Shown: positions 1 to 9,860, numbered from the stretch's first letter. The stretch is 64,000 bases of DNA from Arthrobacter yangruifuii (GCF_009192775.1 NZ_VTFX01000003.1:124001-188000); one strand, 5' to 3'. Numbers and translations are program-made. Notes: generated from the letters alone by a model not told the origin.

Positions 1-1
1 C

Positions 2-892
2 AGCGCCGCCCTGGTACTGCTGACCAGCTGGGGCGGCAATAACTATGCCTGGACATCCCCGACCATCCTGACGCTGGGCGCCGTGTTCATCGTCGCCGTC
101 GCCGTGTTCATCCCGGTGGAACTGCGGGCCAAGGAGCCGCTGCTGCCGCTGCGGCTGTTTTCCATCCGGAATTTCCTGATCTGCACCCTGGTGGGCCTGG
201 CCGTGGGGCTGGCAATGTTCGGTTCCATTGCCTACCTGCCCACCTTCCTGCAGATTGTCAACGGAGCGTCCCCCACCATGTCCGGGCTGATGATGCTGCC
301 CATGACGGCCGGCCTGCTGATCACCTCCATTGGCACCGGACAGCTGATCTCCCGGACCGGAAAGTACAAGATCTACCCGATCCTCGGTTCGGCAACGATG
401 ATTCTCGGCCTGCTGCTGCTCTCCCGGATTTCCAGTTCGACGCCGTACTCGCTGACTGCAGCGGGCATGTTCGTGCTGGGGCTGGGCATCGGGGCGCTGA
501 TGCAGAACGTGGTGCTGATAGTGCAGAACAGCGTCCCGTCCCATGACATGGGCACCGGAGTGTCCACCTCCAATTACTTCCGCCAGCTGGGCGGGTCGCT
601 CGGGATAGCACTCTTCGGATCCCTGTTCATTCGCCGGCTGAACGACCAGCTGGCCTCTGCTCCCCCCGGGGCGGGTGACCCCGCATCCGGCGGGGCCAAC
701 TCGATCAGCCCCGAGGCCATCAAAGCCCTCCCGCCCGCGGCTCAGGACTTCGTCAAATCCGCCTTCGGTGAGGCGCTGCCGCCGATCTTCCTGCTGGGGG
801 TGCCCATCCTGGCGGTGGCGTTTATCCTCACGCTCTTTATCGTGCAGCAGCCGCTGTCCAAAACCGCCCGCGTGGAAGCGGAAGTCGAATAG
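2..892 (+). CDS. DHA2-family MFS drug efflux transporter, 5'-truncated by window edge
   Basis: This is the C-terminal part of a proton-driven multidrug exporter of the 14-helix DHA2 (EmrB/QacA) family in the plasma membrane. The reading frame is open from base 2, so the start lies outside the window. Successive hydrophobic segments are visible, with conserved stretches such as YLPTFLQIVNGAS and GLMMLPMTAGLLITSIGTG. The tail (PLSKTARVEAEVE) is charged and cytosolic. The next gene is a close paralogue aligning over this whole length, so the two form a tandem duplication. The substrate cannot be read from the sequence. Confidence 0.9.
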   Translation, partial: SAALVLLTSWGGNNYAWTSPTILTLGAVFIVAVAVFIPVELRAKEPLLPLRLFSIRNFLICTLVGLAVGLAMFGSIAYLPTFLQIVNGASPTMSGLMMLPMTAGLLITSIGTGQLISRTGKYKIYPILGSATMILGLLLLSRISSSTPYSLTAAGMFVLGLGIGALMQNVVLIVQNSVPSHDMGTGVSTSNYFRQLGGSLGIALFGSLFIRRLNDQLASAPPGAGDPASGGANSISPEAIKALPPAAQDFVKSAFGEALPPIFLLGVPILAVAFILTLFIVQQPLSKTARVEAEVE

Positions 893-926
893 GGCACACC
901 AATCAGCGAGGAGAACCATTTCCGCT

Positions 927-2528
927 ATGTCCCACAAAGCCGTCACGCCGCGTGTTGCGGCAGTTCCACCCCGTCCCGTGCAGGCAGTGCCCAGACACCG
1001 GGAGGAGACCGTCCAGGGGGAACCGAAGCGGAGCCTTCCCTTTGTCCTTACCGGCCTGCTGCTGTCCGTACTGCTGGCTGCCCTGGACCAGACCATCGTG
1101 GCCACGGCGCTGCCCACCATCGTGGGTGACCTCAACGGGTTGGAGCACCTGTCCTGGGTAGTGACCGCCTACATCCTGGCTGCCACCATCGGACTGCCCA
1201 TCTACGGCAAGCTCGGCGACCTGTTCGGCCGCAAGAACATTTTCATTTTCGCCATCGGGGTGTTCCTGATGGGCTCGGTCCTCTCCGGCCTGTCGCAGAA
1301 CATGGGCCAGCTCATCGGTTTCCGTGCCCTGCAGGGCATCGGCGGCGGTGGCCTGATGATCGGGGCGCAGGCCATCCTGGGGGATCTGGTGTCTCCCCGG
1401 GAGCGCGGCAAGTACATGGGCCTGATCGGCGCTGCCTTCGGGCTGGCTTCGGTGGGCGGTCCGCTGCTGGGCGGGTGGATCACCGATGCCTGGTCCTGGC
1501 GGTGGGTGTTCTACATCAACCTGCCTATCGGAGCCCTGGCGCTCGCCGTCGTCATCGCCTCGCTGCACCTGCCCAAGCCGCAGGGGCGGCGCCCGAAGCT
1601 GGACTATGCCGGCGCGGGACTGCTGGCGCTCGCGAGCGCGGCGCTGATCATGCTGACCACCTGGGCCGGCACCACCTATGCCTGGTCCAGCCCGCAGATC
1701 CTGATCCTGGCCGGTGTGACGCTGGCGGCCGGAGCAGCCTTTGTCCCGGTGGAGCGGCGTGCCCCGGAACCCCTCCTGCCGCTGGGCCTGTTCCGGCACC
1801 GGAATTTCCTGATTCCCGTGCTGGTGGGCATCTCCGTGGGGATCGCCATGTTCTCCACCATCTCCTACCTGCCCACCTTCCTGCAGATGGTCAACCGGGC
1901 CACCGCCACGCAGTCGGGCCTGATGATGCTGCCGATGATGGGCGGGCTGCTGCTCACCTCCATTGGCACCGGCCAACTGATCTCCCGCACGGGCCGGTAC
2001 AAGATCTATCCGGTGCTGGGATGTGCGGTGATCATTGCCGGGCTGGTGCTGCTCTCCAGGATTTCCAACACCACCCCGTACAGCTTTACGGCCATCGGCA
2101 TGCTGGTGATGGGTATGGGCATCGGCATGCTGATGCAGAACCTGGTCCTGATTGTGCAGAACAGCGTACCCGGCAGGGACATGGGCGCGGCTATCTCGGC
2201 AGCCAACTATTTCCGCCAGATCGGGGCGTCGTTCGGCATTGCACTGTTCGGCTCGATCTTCATCCACCGGCTGGGCAACGAGCTTGCTGCCGCACCGCAG
2301 GGCGCCGGGGCTGCGGTGGGCGGGGACATCAATTCCCTGAGCCCGGCGACCCTGCGCGGCCTGCCGGCTCCCGTCCAGGACTTCATCGGGTCGGCCTTCG
2401 GACACGCGCTGCCGCCGATTTTCCTGCTCAGTGTGCCCATTGTCGCAGTCGCCCTGGTGCTATGCCTGTTCATCCGTGAGGTGCCGCTGTCCACAACGGT
2501 GCGGAGGGAAGCGGAAGAAGAGCTCTAG
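927..2528 (+). CDS. DHA2-family MFS drug efflux transporter (second tandem copy)
   Basis: A 533-residue membrane exporter, presumably a proton antiporter with 14 transmembrane helices. The first helix carries LDQTIVATALPTIVGDL, typical of DHA2 members. The loop 2-3 motif is GKLGDLFGRK, and GGPLLGGWITD is the antiporter motif C region. The ATG at 927 was chosen because GCGAGGAG lies just upstream; a longer reading to 675 would overlap the preceding gene and has no support. About 45 residues of polar N-terminus precede helix 1. It follows its truncated paralogue by 34 bases, so the pair is probably co-transcribed. No TetR or MarR regulator is visible inside the window. Confidence 0.92.
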   Translation: MSHKAVTPRVAAVPPRPVQAVPRHREETVQGEPKRSLPFVLTGLLLSVLLAALDQTIVATALPTIVGDLNGLEHLSWVVTAYILAATIGLPIYGKLGDLFGRKNIFIFAIGVFLMGSVLSGLSQNMGQLIGFRALQGIGGGGLMIGAQAILGDLVSPRERGKYMGLIGAAFGLASVGGPLLGGWITDAWSWRWVFYINLPIGALALAVVIASLHLPKPQGRRPKLDYAGAGLLALASAALIMLTTWAGTTYAWSSPQILILAGVTLAAGAAFVPVERRAPEPLLPLGLFRHRNFLIPVLVGISVGIAMFSTISYLPTFLQMVNRATATQSGLMMLPMMGGLLLTSIGTGQLISRTGRYKIYPVLGCAVIIAGLVLLSRISNTTPYSFTAIGMLVMGMGIGMLMQNLVLIVQNSVPGRDMGAAISAANYFRQIGASFGIALFGSIFIHRLGNELAAAPQGAGAAVGGDINSLSPATLRGLPAPVQDFIGSAFGHALPPIFLLSVPIVAVALVLCLFIREVPLSTTVRREAEEEL

Positions 2529-2615
2529 AGCGTACTCAACCGGAATGCCTGCACCGGATATCCCCGGTACATGGTCCCGTTTGTCCCCGGCCAGTCGTAC
2601 ACTGGTGGCGGAGCA

Positions 2616-2635
2616 TTCGAACATATGTTCGAATT
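2616..2635. promoter_or_regulatory. LexA (SOS) box upstream of DUF6504-dnaE2
   Basis: A perfect 20-base palindrome whose core TCGAACATATGTTCGA (2618-2633) matches the actinobacterial/Bacillus-type LexA consensus TCGAAC-N4-GTTCGA at every fixed position. It lies 75 bases before the first start codon of the DUF6504-dnaE2 pair. Damage-inducible control of the mutagenic polymerase is therefore expected. Confidence 0.9.
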
Positions 2636-2709
2636 AGTTGCGGGTTAATAACCAGTGGCGGCCAAGGACGCAGGCGGTATGCCTGCACGGCGGGCGGAGA
2701 GGAAGCTGA

Positions 2710-3021
2710 ATGGGTGTCTTCAGCGAAGCAATAGAGGTGGTGTGCTCGCCCGCGGGCCAGCCGCTTCGGCTGATCTGGGGCGGACACACCTACCGGGTGG
2801 GTGCGGATCCCGTGCGCTGGTATGAACGCCGCAACTGGTGGGAAGAGGAAACCCGTGCCGAACGCGGGCACGGCGCCGGGCTGGTGGATACCGAGATCTG
2901 GCGGGTCCAGGCACGCCTCAATGACCGCTCCGAACTGCGCACCCTTGACCTCTCGCACCATGTCCGCAGCGACCGCTGGCGCCTGATCCGGATCCACGAC
3001 GCCCTGAAGGACAGCGCCTGA
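2710..3021 (+). CDS. DUF6504 family protein linked to dnaE2
   Basis: A 103-residue soluble protein rich in Trp and Arg, with motifs LIWGGHTYRVG, WYERRNWWEEE and WRVQARL. I recognise the DUF6504 type, which in actinobacteria typically sits next to the mutasome genes imuB and dnaE2; its biochemical role is unknown to me. GAGAGGAAG precedes the ATG. The stop codon is two bases before the dnaE2 start, so the genes are translationally coupled and both lie behind the SOS box at 2616-2635. This suggests an accessory role in translesion synthesis (inference). Confidence 0.75.
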   Translation: MGVFSEAIEVVCSPAGQPLRLIWGGHTYRVGADPVRWYERRNWWEEETRAERGHGAGLVDTEIWRVQARLNDRSELRTLDLSHHVRSDRWRLIRIHDALKDSA

Positions 3022-3023
3022 GT

Positions 3024-6000
3024 ATGGGCTTTATCCATCTGCACGCAGCCACCGCCTTCAGCGCCCATTACGGGGTGTCCTGGCCGGAGGAGATGGCCTC
3101 CGCCGCCGCGGCGGACGGAGCCGACGCCCTGGCCTGCACCGACCGGGACGGGCTCTACGGAACGGTCAAGCATCTGCGGGCCTGTATGGACGCCGGCATT
3201 GATCCCATCGTCGGTGTGGACCTGGCCGTGCTGGATGACGGGAACGCCGTGACGGGACGGGTGGTCATCCTGGCCCGCGGACATGCCGGGGGAGCAGGTT
3301 ACCGTGCACTGTGCCGGCTGATCTCCGCCGCACATGCCGCCACCTCCGCCTCACGCGCCCGTACCGGGAAGCCGGTGGGCGTCACCATGGAACAGCTCGC
3401 CGGGTATGTCTGCGTAGAGGGGGAGGAAGAACCTGTCCTGACCGTCCTGGTCGGCCCGCAGTCCGACGTCGGCCAGGCCATGCGCTGGCGCAGCTACGCC
3501 GTCGCCCGCACCCTGTTCGGCCGCTGGCGCTCGCTGATCCCTGCCCGGGCGCTCGCCGTGGAGGTGGTCACGCATCTGTCCGCACCGGGGGAGAACCTCA
3601 GCCTTGCCCACGCAGTGCGCATGTTCCGGCTGGCCGATGAGATGCGAGTGCCCGCCATCCTCACCAATGCCGTGCGGTACGTGGATGAGGACGGAGCCGC
3701 CACCGCCGACGTGCTCGACGCCGCGCGCTCGCTGACCTCGCTCTCGCGGCTGCCCGATTTACAACCCAACGCACAGGGCTGGCTCAAGGGGACACGGGAG
3801 ATGACCGCCCTAGCCCGCGAAATCAGCTCGGAGGCAGGCTACGGCGCCTCGGGAGCGGCACGGATGCTCGCCGACACTGCGGCGCTCGCGGACAGCTGCC
3901 GGATAGACCCGGTGGCGGACATGGGCTGGAAGCAGCCCGTGGTACCGGAAGCCTCGGTGATCGGCATCGAGGCGGAACCTCTGATCGAACTGCGCCAGCG
4001 CTGCGAGGCGGGGATCACCCGCCGGCTGCGTCCCCGGGACTCCATTGCGGAAATGGAACTGCGCAACCGGCTCGAGCATGAGCTGGGCATCATCGAGCGG
4101 CTGGGGTTCGCCTCGTACTTCCTCACGGTGGCGGAGGTCTCGGCCATGATCACCGGAATGGGAGTACGCGCTGCGGCCCGGGGATCGGGGGCCTCCTCGC
4201 TGGTGAACTACCTGCTGGGCGTCAGCCACGTCAACCCGCTGGACCATGACCTGATCTTTGAACGCTTCCTCTCCCGGGACCGCTCCACGCTGCCGGATAT
4301 CGACATTGACGTGGAAAGCGCCGAGCGGCACAACGTCTATCACCGCATCTTCGAACGCTTCGGCTCCGAACGGGTCACGCTGATGAGTATGCAGAACGGC
4401 TATAGGGCACGCGGGGCAGTGCGCGACGCCGGCATGGCGCTGGGCATGGCGGAAGCGGAGATCGGCGCTGTGGCTAAACAGCTATGGCGTTTCTCGGCCC
4501 GCAACTTCCGCGAGGCGCTCGCCGAAAAGCCCGAACTGCGGGAATTCTCCGGCCAGGTGGAAAAGAACCGGCAGCTGGACCTGCTGGTGGACCTCACCGA
4601 ACGCCTGGACCGGCTGCCCCGGCACATTTCCATGCATCCCTGCGGAGTGATCCTGGGGGACACCTCCCTGCTGGACCGCACCCCCGTGCAACCCAGCGGA
4701 CTGGGGCTGCCCATGTCCCAGTTCGACAAGCACGACATGGACCCCATGGGCATGCTCAAGCTCGACGTGCTGGGTGTGCGGATGCAGAGCGCCATGGCCT
4801 TCGCCGTCCGCGAAGTGGTGCGTGTGCATTCCTCCCGCGAGGACGTTATTGCCGCAGGCCGGCACCGGGCGGGACCGCAGACCCCGGATCCGGAGTTCAT
4901 CGAAGCGGACGGCCGGATCAACCTGGATGCCGTGCCGTTCGACGACGAACCCACCTATGAGCTCATCCGCAGCACGCACACCCTGGGCTGCTTCCAGATC
5001 GAATCCCCGGGCCAGCGCGAACTGGTGGGCAAGATGGCGCCGCGGGAATTCAATGACCTGATTATCGACATCTCCCTGTTCCGGCCCGGCCCGATGAAAT
5101 CCGACATGGTCCGGCCGTTCCTGGAACACCGGCACGGATTCTCCCCCGAGGTGTACCCGCACGAGGCGCTGCGGCCGGTGCTGGCCGAAACCCACGGCGT
5201 CACGGTCTTCCATGAACAGGTGCTGCGGACCCTGAATGTCTTCACCGGCTGCGGACTGGCGAAGGCGGATGAACTGCGCCGCCTGCTGGGCAACGAGACC
5301 GCCGAGCCGGGGGTGGAGGAATACTTCCGCAGCAAGGCAGCCGCCCGCGGCTACACCCCGGACACCATCAACAAGGTCTGGGAGACGCTCAAGGCCTTCG
5401 GCAGCTTCGGCTTCTGCAAGGCCCACGGCGCCGCCTTCGCCGTGCCCACCTACCAGTCCGCGTGGCTGAAGGCGCACCACCCGGCCGCGTTCCTGGCCGG
5501 GATCTTTGAGCATGATCCCGGCATGTACCCCCGCCGGCTGCTGGTGGCCGAGGCCCGGCGGATGGGCATCCCCATCCTGCCCCTGGACATTAACCGCAGC
5601 GGCGACACCTACCGCGTGGAACGCCTCGACGACGGACGGCTGGGTATCCGGCTGTCCCTGGCCGGAATCTACGGGCTCTCCGCCGTGGAGCTCCGGCGCA
5701 TCGCCGCCGGGCAGCCCTACGACTCCCTGGCGGACCTGCGGGCACGGGCGAAGGTGTCCCGGCCCACCCTGCGCCGCCTGGCCCGGCTCGGTGCCTTCGA
5801 TTCGCTCAGCCATCAGACCGGGTCCGGGGCGAGCCGGGCGGACCTGATCTCCTACCTCGACGCCGCTGCGGCCAAGCCCGCTTCCCGCAAATATGATCCG
5901 ATTCCCGGGCAGCTGGCCCTGCCGCTGGGGGATACCGAGCTGGCGAACCTGCACCACGAGCTGCCCGAACCGGGACTGCGGGAAAAGGTCCGCACCGAAC

Positions 6001-6425
6001 TGGACCTGCTGTCCGTGGATGTCAGTGCGCATCTGATGGAAAGCTACGCTCCGCTGCTGCGCAGCCTCGGGGTCACACCCGCGGAAGCCCTGGTGGACCT
6101 GCGCAACGGGACTGAGGTGCTGGTGGCCGGGATCCGGGTGGCCACGCAGACCCCGCCCATGCGCGGGGGCCGCAGGGTGGTGTTCATCAGCCTCGACGAC
6201 GGCACCGGATGCATTGACTGCACGTTTTTTCATGAGGCGCAGGAGAAATCCGGTCCGCTGCTGTTCGGTACGGAACTGCTGCTGGTCCGCGGCCTGACCC
6301 GCCGTACCGGCCCGCGGGGCATCAGCCTCCAGGCGCTCGAAGCATGGAACCTGGCGGACACGGACTCGCTTCCGAAGCCCGCCGCGCAGCGCGGCATGTT
6401 GGTGGGGTCCAAGCGCAGCGGATAA
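3024..6425 (+). CDS. dnaE2: Error-prone DNA polymerase DnaE2 (ImuC)
   Basis: The alpha subunit of a C-family polymerase used for damage-induced mutagenesis; in mycobacteria it works with ImuA' and ImuB. It has 1133 residues. The N-terminal PHP domain begins FIHLHAATAFSAHYG. The palm carries the catalytic acidic cluster LPDIDIDVES near residue 428 and MLKLDVLG near 578. Finger motifs include FQIESPGQRELV and GSFGFCKAHGAAFA. The C-terminal third has helix-hairpin-helix and OB regions. QLALPL at about 963-968 resembles a sliding-clamp-binding motif. The usual partner imuB is not adjacent; upstream are transporters. Expression is expected to be SOS-induced from the box at 2616-2635. Confidence 0.95.
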   Translation: MGFIHLHAATAFSAHYGVSWPEEMASAAAADGADALACTDRDGLYGTVKHLRACMDAGIDPIVGVDLAVLDDGNAVTGRVVILARGHAGGAGYRALCRLISAAHAATSASRARTGKPVGVTMEQLAGYVCVEGEEEPVLTVLVGPQSDVGQAMRWRSYAVARTLFGRWRSLIPARALAVEVVTHLSAPGENLSLAHAVRMFRLADEMRVPAILTNAVRYVDEDGAATADVLDAARSLTSLSRLPDLQPNAQGWLKGTREMTALAREISSEAGYGASGAARMLADTAALADSCRIDPVADMGWKQPVVPEASVIGIEAEPLIELRQRCEAGITRRLRPRDSIAEMELRNRLEHELGIIERLGFASYFLTVAEVSAMITGMGVRAAARGSGASSLVNYLLGVSHVNPLDHDLIFERFLSRDRSTLPDIDIDVESAERHNVYHRIFERFGSERVTLMSMQNGYRARGAVRDAGMALGMAEAEIGAVAKQLWRFSARNFREALAEKPELREFSGQVEKNRQLDLLVDLTERLDRLPRHISMHPCGVILGDTSLLDRTPVQPSGLGLPMSQFDKHDMDPMGMLKLDVLGVRMQSAMAFAVREVVRVHSSREDVIAAGRHRAGPQTPDPEFIEADGRINLDAVPFDDEPTYELIRSTHTLGCFQIESPGQRELVGKMAPREFNDLIIDISLFRPGPMKSDMVRPFLEHRHGFSPEVYPHEALRPVLAETHGVTVFHEQVLRTLNVFTGCGLAKADELRRLLGNETAEPGVEEYFRSKAAARGYTPDTINKVWETLKAFGSFGFCKAHGAAFAVPTYQSAWLKAHHPAAFLAGIFEHDPGMYPRRLLVAEARRMGIPILPLDINRSGDTYRVERLDDGRLGIRLSLAGIYGLSAVELRRIAAGQPYDSLADLRARAKVSRPTLRRLARLGAFDSLSHQTGSGASRADLISYLDAAAAKPASRKYDPIPGQLALPLGDTELANLHHELPEPGLREKVRTELDLLSVDVSAHLMESYAPLLRSLGVTPAEALVDLRNGTEVLVAGIRVATQTPPMRGGRRVVFISLDDGTGCIDCTFFHEAQEKSGPLLFGTELLLVRGLTRRTGPRGISLQALEAWNLADTDSLPKPAAQRGMLVGSKRSG

Positions 6426-6500
6426 CATCGGTACGGGCGGAAGTGCGGCCGTGTCCAGGCCGTGCAGCAGACGCCGTACAACGAAATCTAGGAGACAACC

Positions 6501-8513
6501 GTGTCAGTGCCAGAGAAATTCACCCTCATCGTCGACGGCGAAGAGACCACGGTGGATACTGGCACCACCGGTGCGCAGCTCTTCTTCGACCGCCGCGACG
6601 TCGTCGTGATGCGCGTGGACTCCGTCCTCAAGGACCTGGATACCCCGCTGGAGCAGGGTGACGTTGTGGAATCCGTCACCATTGAATCCGAAGACGGACT
6701 GAACGTGCTGCGCCACTCCACCGCCCACGTGATGGCCCAGGCCGTGCAGCAGCTGCGCCCGGACGCCAAGCTGGGCATCGGCCCGTACATCAAGGACGGC
6801 TTCTACTTCGACTTCGACGTGGCCGAGCCGTTCACCCCCGAGGACCTGAAGACCCTCGAGAAGATGATGCAGAAGATCATCAACTCGAACCAGAAGTTCG
6901 TGCGCCGCGTGGTCAGTGAAGACGAAGCCCGCGAAGCCATGGCCAACGAGCCGTACAAGCTGGAGCTGCTCGGCACGAAGGACGGCGCCGAGGAAGCCGG
7001 CGAAGGCGCGAACATCGAGGTCGGCGCCGGCGAGATCACCATTTACGACAACGTGGACCGCAAGTCCGGCGACGTCATCTGGTGCGATCTGTGCCGCGGC
7101 CCGCACCTGCCCAACACCAAGCTGATCTCCAATGCCTTCGCCCTGACCCGCTCCGCCGCCGCCTACTGGCTGGGCAACCAGAAGAACCAGATGCTGCAGC
7201 GCATCTACGGCACCGCCTGGCCCACCAAGGACGCCCTGAAGGCCTACCAGGAACGCCTGGCCGAAGCCGAACGCCGCGACCACCGCAAGCTGGGCACCGA
7301 ACTGGACCTGTTCTCCTTCCCGGACGAGCTGGGCTCGGGCCTGCCGGTGTTCCACCCCAAGGGCGGCATCATCCGCAAGGCCATGGAGGACTACTCCCGC
7401 CAGCGCCACACCGAGGCCGGCTACGAATTCGTCTACACCCCGCACATCACCAAGGGGCACCTGTACGAGGTCTCCGGCCACCTGGACTGGTACCGCGACG
7501 GGATGTTCCCTCCCATGCACGTGGACGAGGTCACCGACCCGGAGACCGGTGAGGTCACCAAGCCCGGCCAGGACTACTACCTGAAGCCGATGAACTGCCC
7601 CATGCACAACCTGATCTTCCGCTCCCGCGGACGGTCCTACCGCGAACTGCCGCTGCGCCTGTTCGAATTCGGCTCCGTGTACCGCTACGAGAAGTCCGGC
7701 GTGATCCACGGCCTGACGCGCGTGCGGGGCATGACCCAGGATGACGCCCACATCTACTGCACCCGCGAGCAGATGAAGGACGAACTGACCAACACCCTGA
7801 ACTTCGTCCTGGACCTGCTCAAGGACTACGGCCTGGATGACTTCTACCTGGAACTGTCCACCAAGGACCCGGAGAAGTACGTCGGCTCCGACGAGGTGTG
7901 GGAGGAAGCCACCCGCACCCTCGCCGAGGTCGCCGAAGCCTCCGGCCTGGACCTGGTTCCGGATCCGGCCGGCGCTGCCTTCTACGGCCCGAAGATCTCC
8001 GTCCAGGCCCGTGACGCCATTGGCCGCACCTGGCAGATGTCCACCATCCAGCTGGACTTCAACCTGCCCGAGCGCTTTGAACTCGAATACCAGGCCGCCG
8101 ACGGCACCCGCCAGCGCCCGGTCATGATCCACCGCGCACTGTTCGGCTCCGTGGAACGCTTTATGGGCGTGCTCACGGAGCACTACGCCGGCGCGTTCCC
8201 GGCCTGGCTGTCACCGGTCCAGGTAGTGGGCATCCCCGTGGCCGAAGCGTTCAACGACTACATGTTCGACGTCGTCGACAAGCTCAAGGCCCAGGGCATC
8301 CGTGCGCAGGTGGACACCGGCACCGACCGGTTCCCGAAGAAGATCCGCACCGCCTCCAAGGACAAGATCCCGTTCGTCCTGATTGCCGGCGGTGACGATG
8401 CCGAAGCCGGCGCCGTCTCCTTCCGCTTCCGTGACGGCAGCCAGGACAACGGAGTGCCCGTCGACGAAGCCGTGAAGCGGATCGTCGAAGCCGTCCGGAA
8501 CCGGGACAAGTAG
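6501..8513 (+). CDS. thrS: Threonine--tRNA ligase
   Basis: A cytosolic class II synthetase that charges tRNA-Thr, 670 residues and therefore full length. Order of domains: N-terminal TGS domain (about 1-60); the second additional domain with [11 protein letters not shown], whose HxxxH belongs to the Ser-editing site, and CDLCRGPHL; the catalytic core with [25 protein letters not shown] and [14 protein letters not shown]; and a C-terminal anticodon-binding domain. A GTG start is used with AGGAG at 6490-6494. The 75-base gap after dnaE2 shows no T-box-like structure. HIT and pgsA follow closely, as in other actinobacteria. Confidence 0.97.
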   Translation: MSVPEKFTLIVDGEETTVDTGTTGAQLFFDRRDVVVMRVDSVLKDLDTPLEQGDVVESVTIESEDGLNVLRHSTAHVMAQAVQQLRPDAKLGIGPYIKDGFYFDFDVAEPFTPEDLKTLEKMMQKIINSNQKFVRRVVSEDEAREAMANEPYKLELLGTKDGAEEAGEGANIEVGAGEITIYDNVDRKSGDVIWCDLCRGPHLPNTKLISNAFALTRSAAAYWLGNQKNQMLQRIYGTAWPTKDALKAYQERLAEAERRDHRKLGTELDLFSFPDELGSGLPVFHPKGGIIRKAMEDYSRQRHTEAGYEFVYTPHITKGHLYEVSGHLDWYRDGMFPPMHVDEVTDPETGEVTKPGQDYYLKPMNCPMHNLIFRSRGRSYRELPLRLFEFGSVYRYEKSGVIHGLTRVRGMTQDDAHIYCTREQMKDELTNTLNFVLDLLKDYGLDDFYLELSTKDPEKYVGSDEVWEEATRTLAEVAEASGLDLVPDPAGAAFYGPKISVQARDAIGRTWQMSTIQLDFNLPERFELEYQAADGTRQRPVMIHRALFGSVERFMGVLTEHYAGAFPAWLSPVQVVGIPVAEAFNDYMFDVVDKLKAQGIRAQVDTGTDRFPKKIRTASKDKIPFVLIAGGDDAEAGAVSFRFRDGSQDNGVPVDEAVKRIVEAVRNRDK

Positions 8514-8528
8514 GGCGGCGGGGACGCT

Positions 8529-9113
8529 ATGGGAGAACAACCTGACGACGCCGCAGTGACGGACACGTTCGAACTCGCCGGAGTCCCCGACGCTTTCCAG
8601 CGGCTCTGGACCCCGCACCGGCTGGCCTACATCAAGGGCGGACAGAAGCAGGTCTCCTCCAAGGAGACCTGCCCGTTCTGCGCCGCACCGCAGCGCTCGG
8701 ACGAGGAATCACTCATTGTCCACCGCGGCAAGCATGCCTTCGTGATCCTGAATCTCTTTCCGTACAACGCCGGCCACCTGCTGGTCTGCCCGTACCGGCA
8801 CGTACCGGACTACACGGACATCGATCTGGAGGAGACCGCGGAAATTGCGGCCCTGACCCAGACCGCCATGCGCGTGCTGCGGAAGGTCTCCAGCCCCACC
8901 GGGTTCAACCTGGGCATGAACCAGGGCGAAACCGGAGGCGCCGGGATTGCAGCCCACCTGCACCAGCACATTGTTCCGCGGTGGGGCGGGGACGGAAACT
9001 TCCTGCCGATCATCGCGCAGACCAAGGCCATTACCCAGACACTGGGTGACGTGCGCCGGCAAGTGGCGGACGCCTGGCCTGCGGACGGCTCCGGCCGGGA
9101 CAGCGAGGACTGA
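8529..9113 (+). CDS. HIT-domain protein, likely Ap4A phosphorylase
   Basis: A 194-residue nucleotide-binding protein. The histidine triad is HLHQHIV (His143, His145, His147). A CPFC pair at 48-51 probably belongs to the structural zinc site typical of the family. The same position between thrS and pgsA is occupied in M. tuberculosis by Rv2613c, a diadenosine tetraphosphate phosphorylase, so degradation of Ap4A (a by-product of synthetase reactions) is the likely role. The ATG lies 15 bases after thrS and the gene ends three bases before pgsA, so it is in the same operon. The function is inferred from family and synteny. Confidence 0.88.
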   Translation: MGEQPDDAAVTDTFELAGVPDAFQRLWTPHRLAYIKGGQKQVSSKETCPFCAAPQRSDEESLIVHRGKHAFVILNLFPYNAGHLLVCPYRHVPDYTDIDLEETAEIAALTQTAMRVLRKVSSPTGFNLGMNQGETGGAGIAAHLHQHIVPRWGGDGNFLPIIAQTKAITQTLGDVRRQVADAWPADGSGRDSED

Positions 9114-9116
9114 CAC

Positions 9117-9734
9117 GTGCTCAACAAATATGCACGGGGATTCTTCACTGCCGTTTTCACTCCGCTGGCCACCTGGCTGCTGCGGCACCGGGTCACTCCG
9201 GACATGGTCACCATCGCCGGCACTCTCGGCGTGATGATCGGCGGCCTGGTGTTTTATCCGCTGGGCCAGCTGTTCTGGGGCACCATCTTCATCACGCTGT
9301 TTATCTTCTCCGACGTCATAGACGGCATCATGGCCCGGCAGCAGCAGCGCAAGGGCAGCTGGGGCGGGTTCCTGGATTCCACCCTGGACCGCTTCGCCGA
9401 CGGCGCCCTGTTTGCCGGCGTCGCCATCTGGTTTTTCACCGGCGGCGGCAATGACGCCATCGGTATTGCGGCGATCCTGTGCCTGGTGGTGGGCATGCTC
9501 GTGTCCTATATCCGGGCCAAGGCCGAGTCGCTGGGCTTCACCGCCAACGTCGGCATTGCCGAACGTGCCGAGCGGCTGGTTTCGCTGCTGGTGGCCACCG
9601 GGCTGGTGGGTCTGGGCGTGCCCGAGGTCCTGCTGCTGGCGGTCCTCATCCTGCTGACCCTGGCCAGCTGCGTGACCATCGGCCAGCGGATGTACACCGT
9701 CCGGAAGCAGGCGCGGATGAACAACCCCGCGTAG
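9117..9734 (+). CDS. pgsA: CDP-alcohol phosphatidyltransferase, phosphatidylinositol phosphate synthase type
   Basis: An integral membrane enzyme of 205 residues transferring the phosphatidyl group from CDP-diacylglycerol to an alcohol acceptor. The family signature reads D66-V-I-D-G-x2-A-R then G83-x3-D87-x3-D91, so all metal and CDP ligands are present. Synteny with mycobacterial pgsA1 suggests inositol-1-phosphate as acceptor (phosphatidylinositol phosphate synthase). The GTG start is three bases after the HIT gene. The acyltransferase and mannosyltransferase genes that follow pgsA1 in mycobacteria are absent here; instead a strong terminator closes the operon. Confidence 0.9.
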   Translation: MLNKYARGFFTAVFTPLATWLLRHRVTPDMVTIAGTLGVMIGGLVFYPLGQLFWGTIFITLFIFSDVIDGIMARQQQRKGSWGGFLDSTLDRFADGALFAGVAIWFFTGGGNDAIGIAAILCLVVGMLVSYIRAKAESLGFTANVGIAERAERLVSLLVATGLVGLGVPEVLLLAVLILLTLASCVTIGQRMYTVRKQARMNNPA

Positions 9735-9760
9735 GCGCCTCCGACCTTAACGGAAAAGAC

Positions 9761-9796
9761 AGAAGGCGGGAACCGGTGATCCGGTTCCCGCCTTCT
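9761..9796 (+). terminator. Strong hairpin terminator after pgsA
   Basis: A perfect 16-bp stem (9761-9776 with 9781-9796) closed by the loop TGAT, 26 bases after the pgsA stop. It lacks a long T tract, which is common for actinobacterial terminators. It ends the thrS-HIT-pgsA operon. Confidence 0.85.
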
Positions 9797-9847
9797 GCTG
9801 TTCGGCGTCCTGCGGGCGGGGCGGGCCGCCCGGGAAATTCCCCGTAG

Positions 9848-9853
9848 TAGGCT
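9848..9853 (+). promoter_or_regulatory. -10 element (TAGGCT), leaderless arrangement
   Basis: TAGGCT starts 13 bases before the ATG at 9861 and no Shine-Dalgarno lies between them, so transcription would begin at or next to the start codon. No convincing -35 is seen. Confidence 0.45.
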
Positions 9854-9860
9854 TCCGGCC

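Noticed and set aside
6426-6500. Possible T-box riboswitch before thrS (also examined before hisS, aspS and alaS)
   Set aside because: No T-box consensus, specifier-loop structure or terminator/antiterminator pair can be seen in these short leaders.
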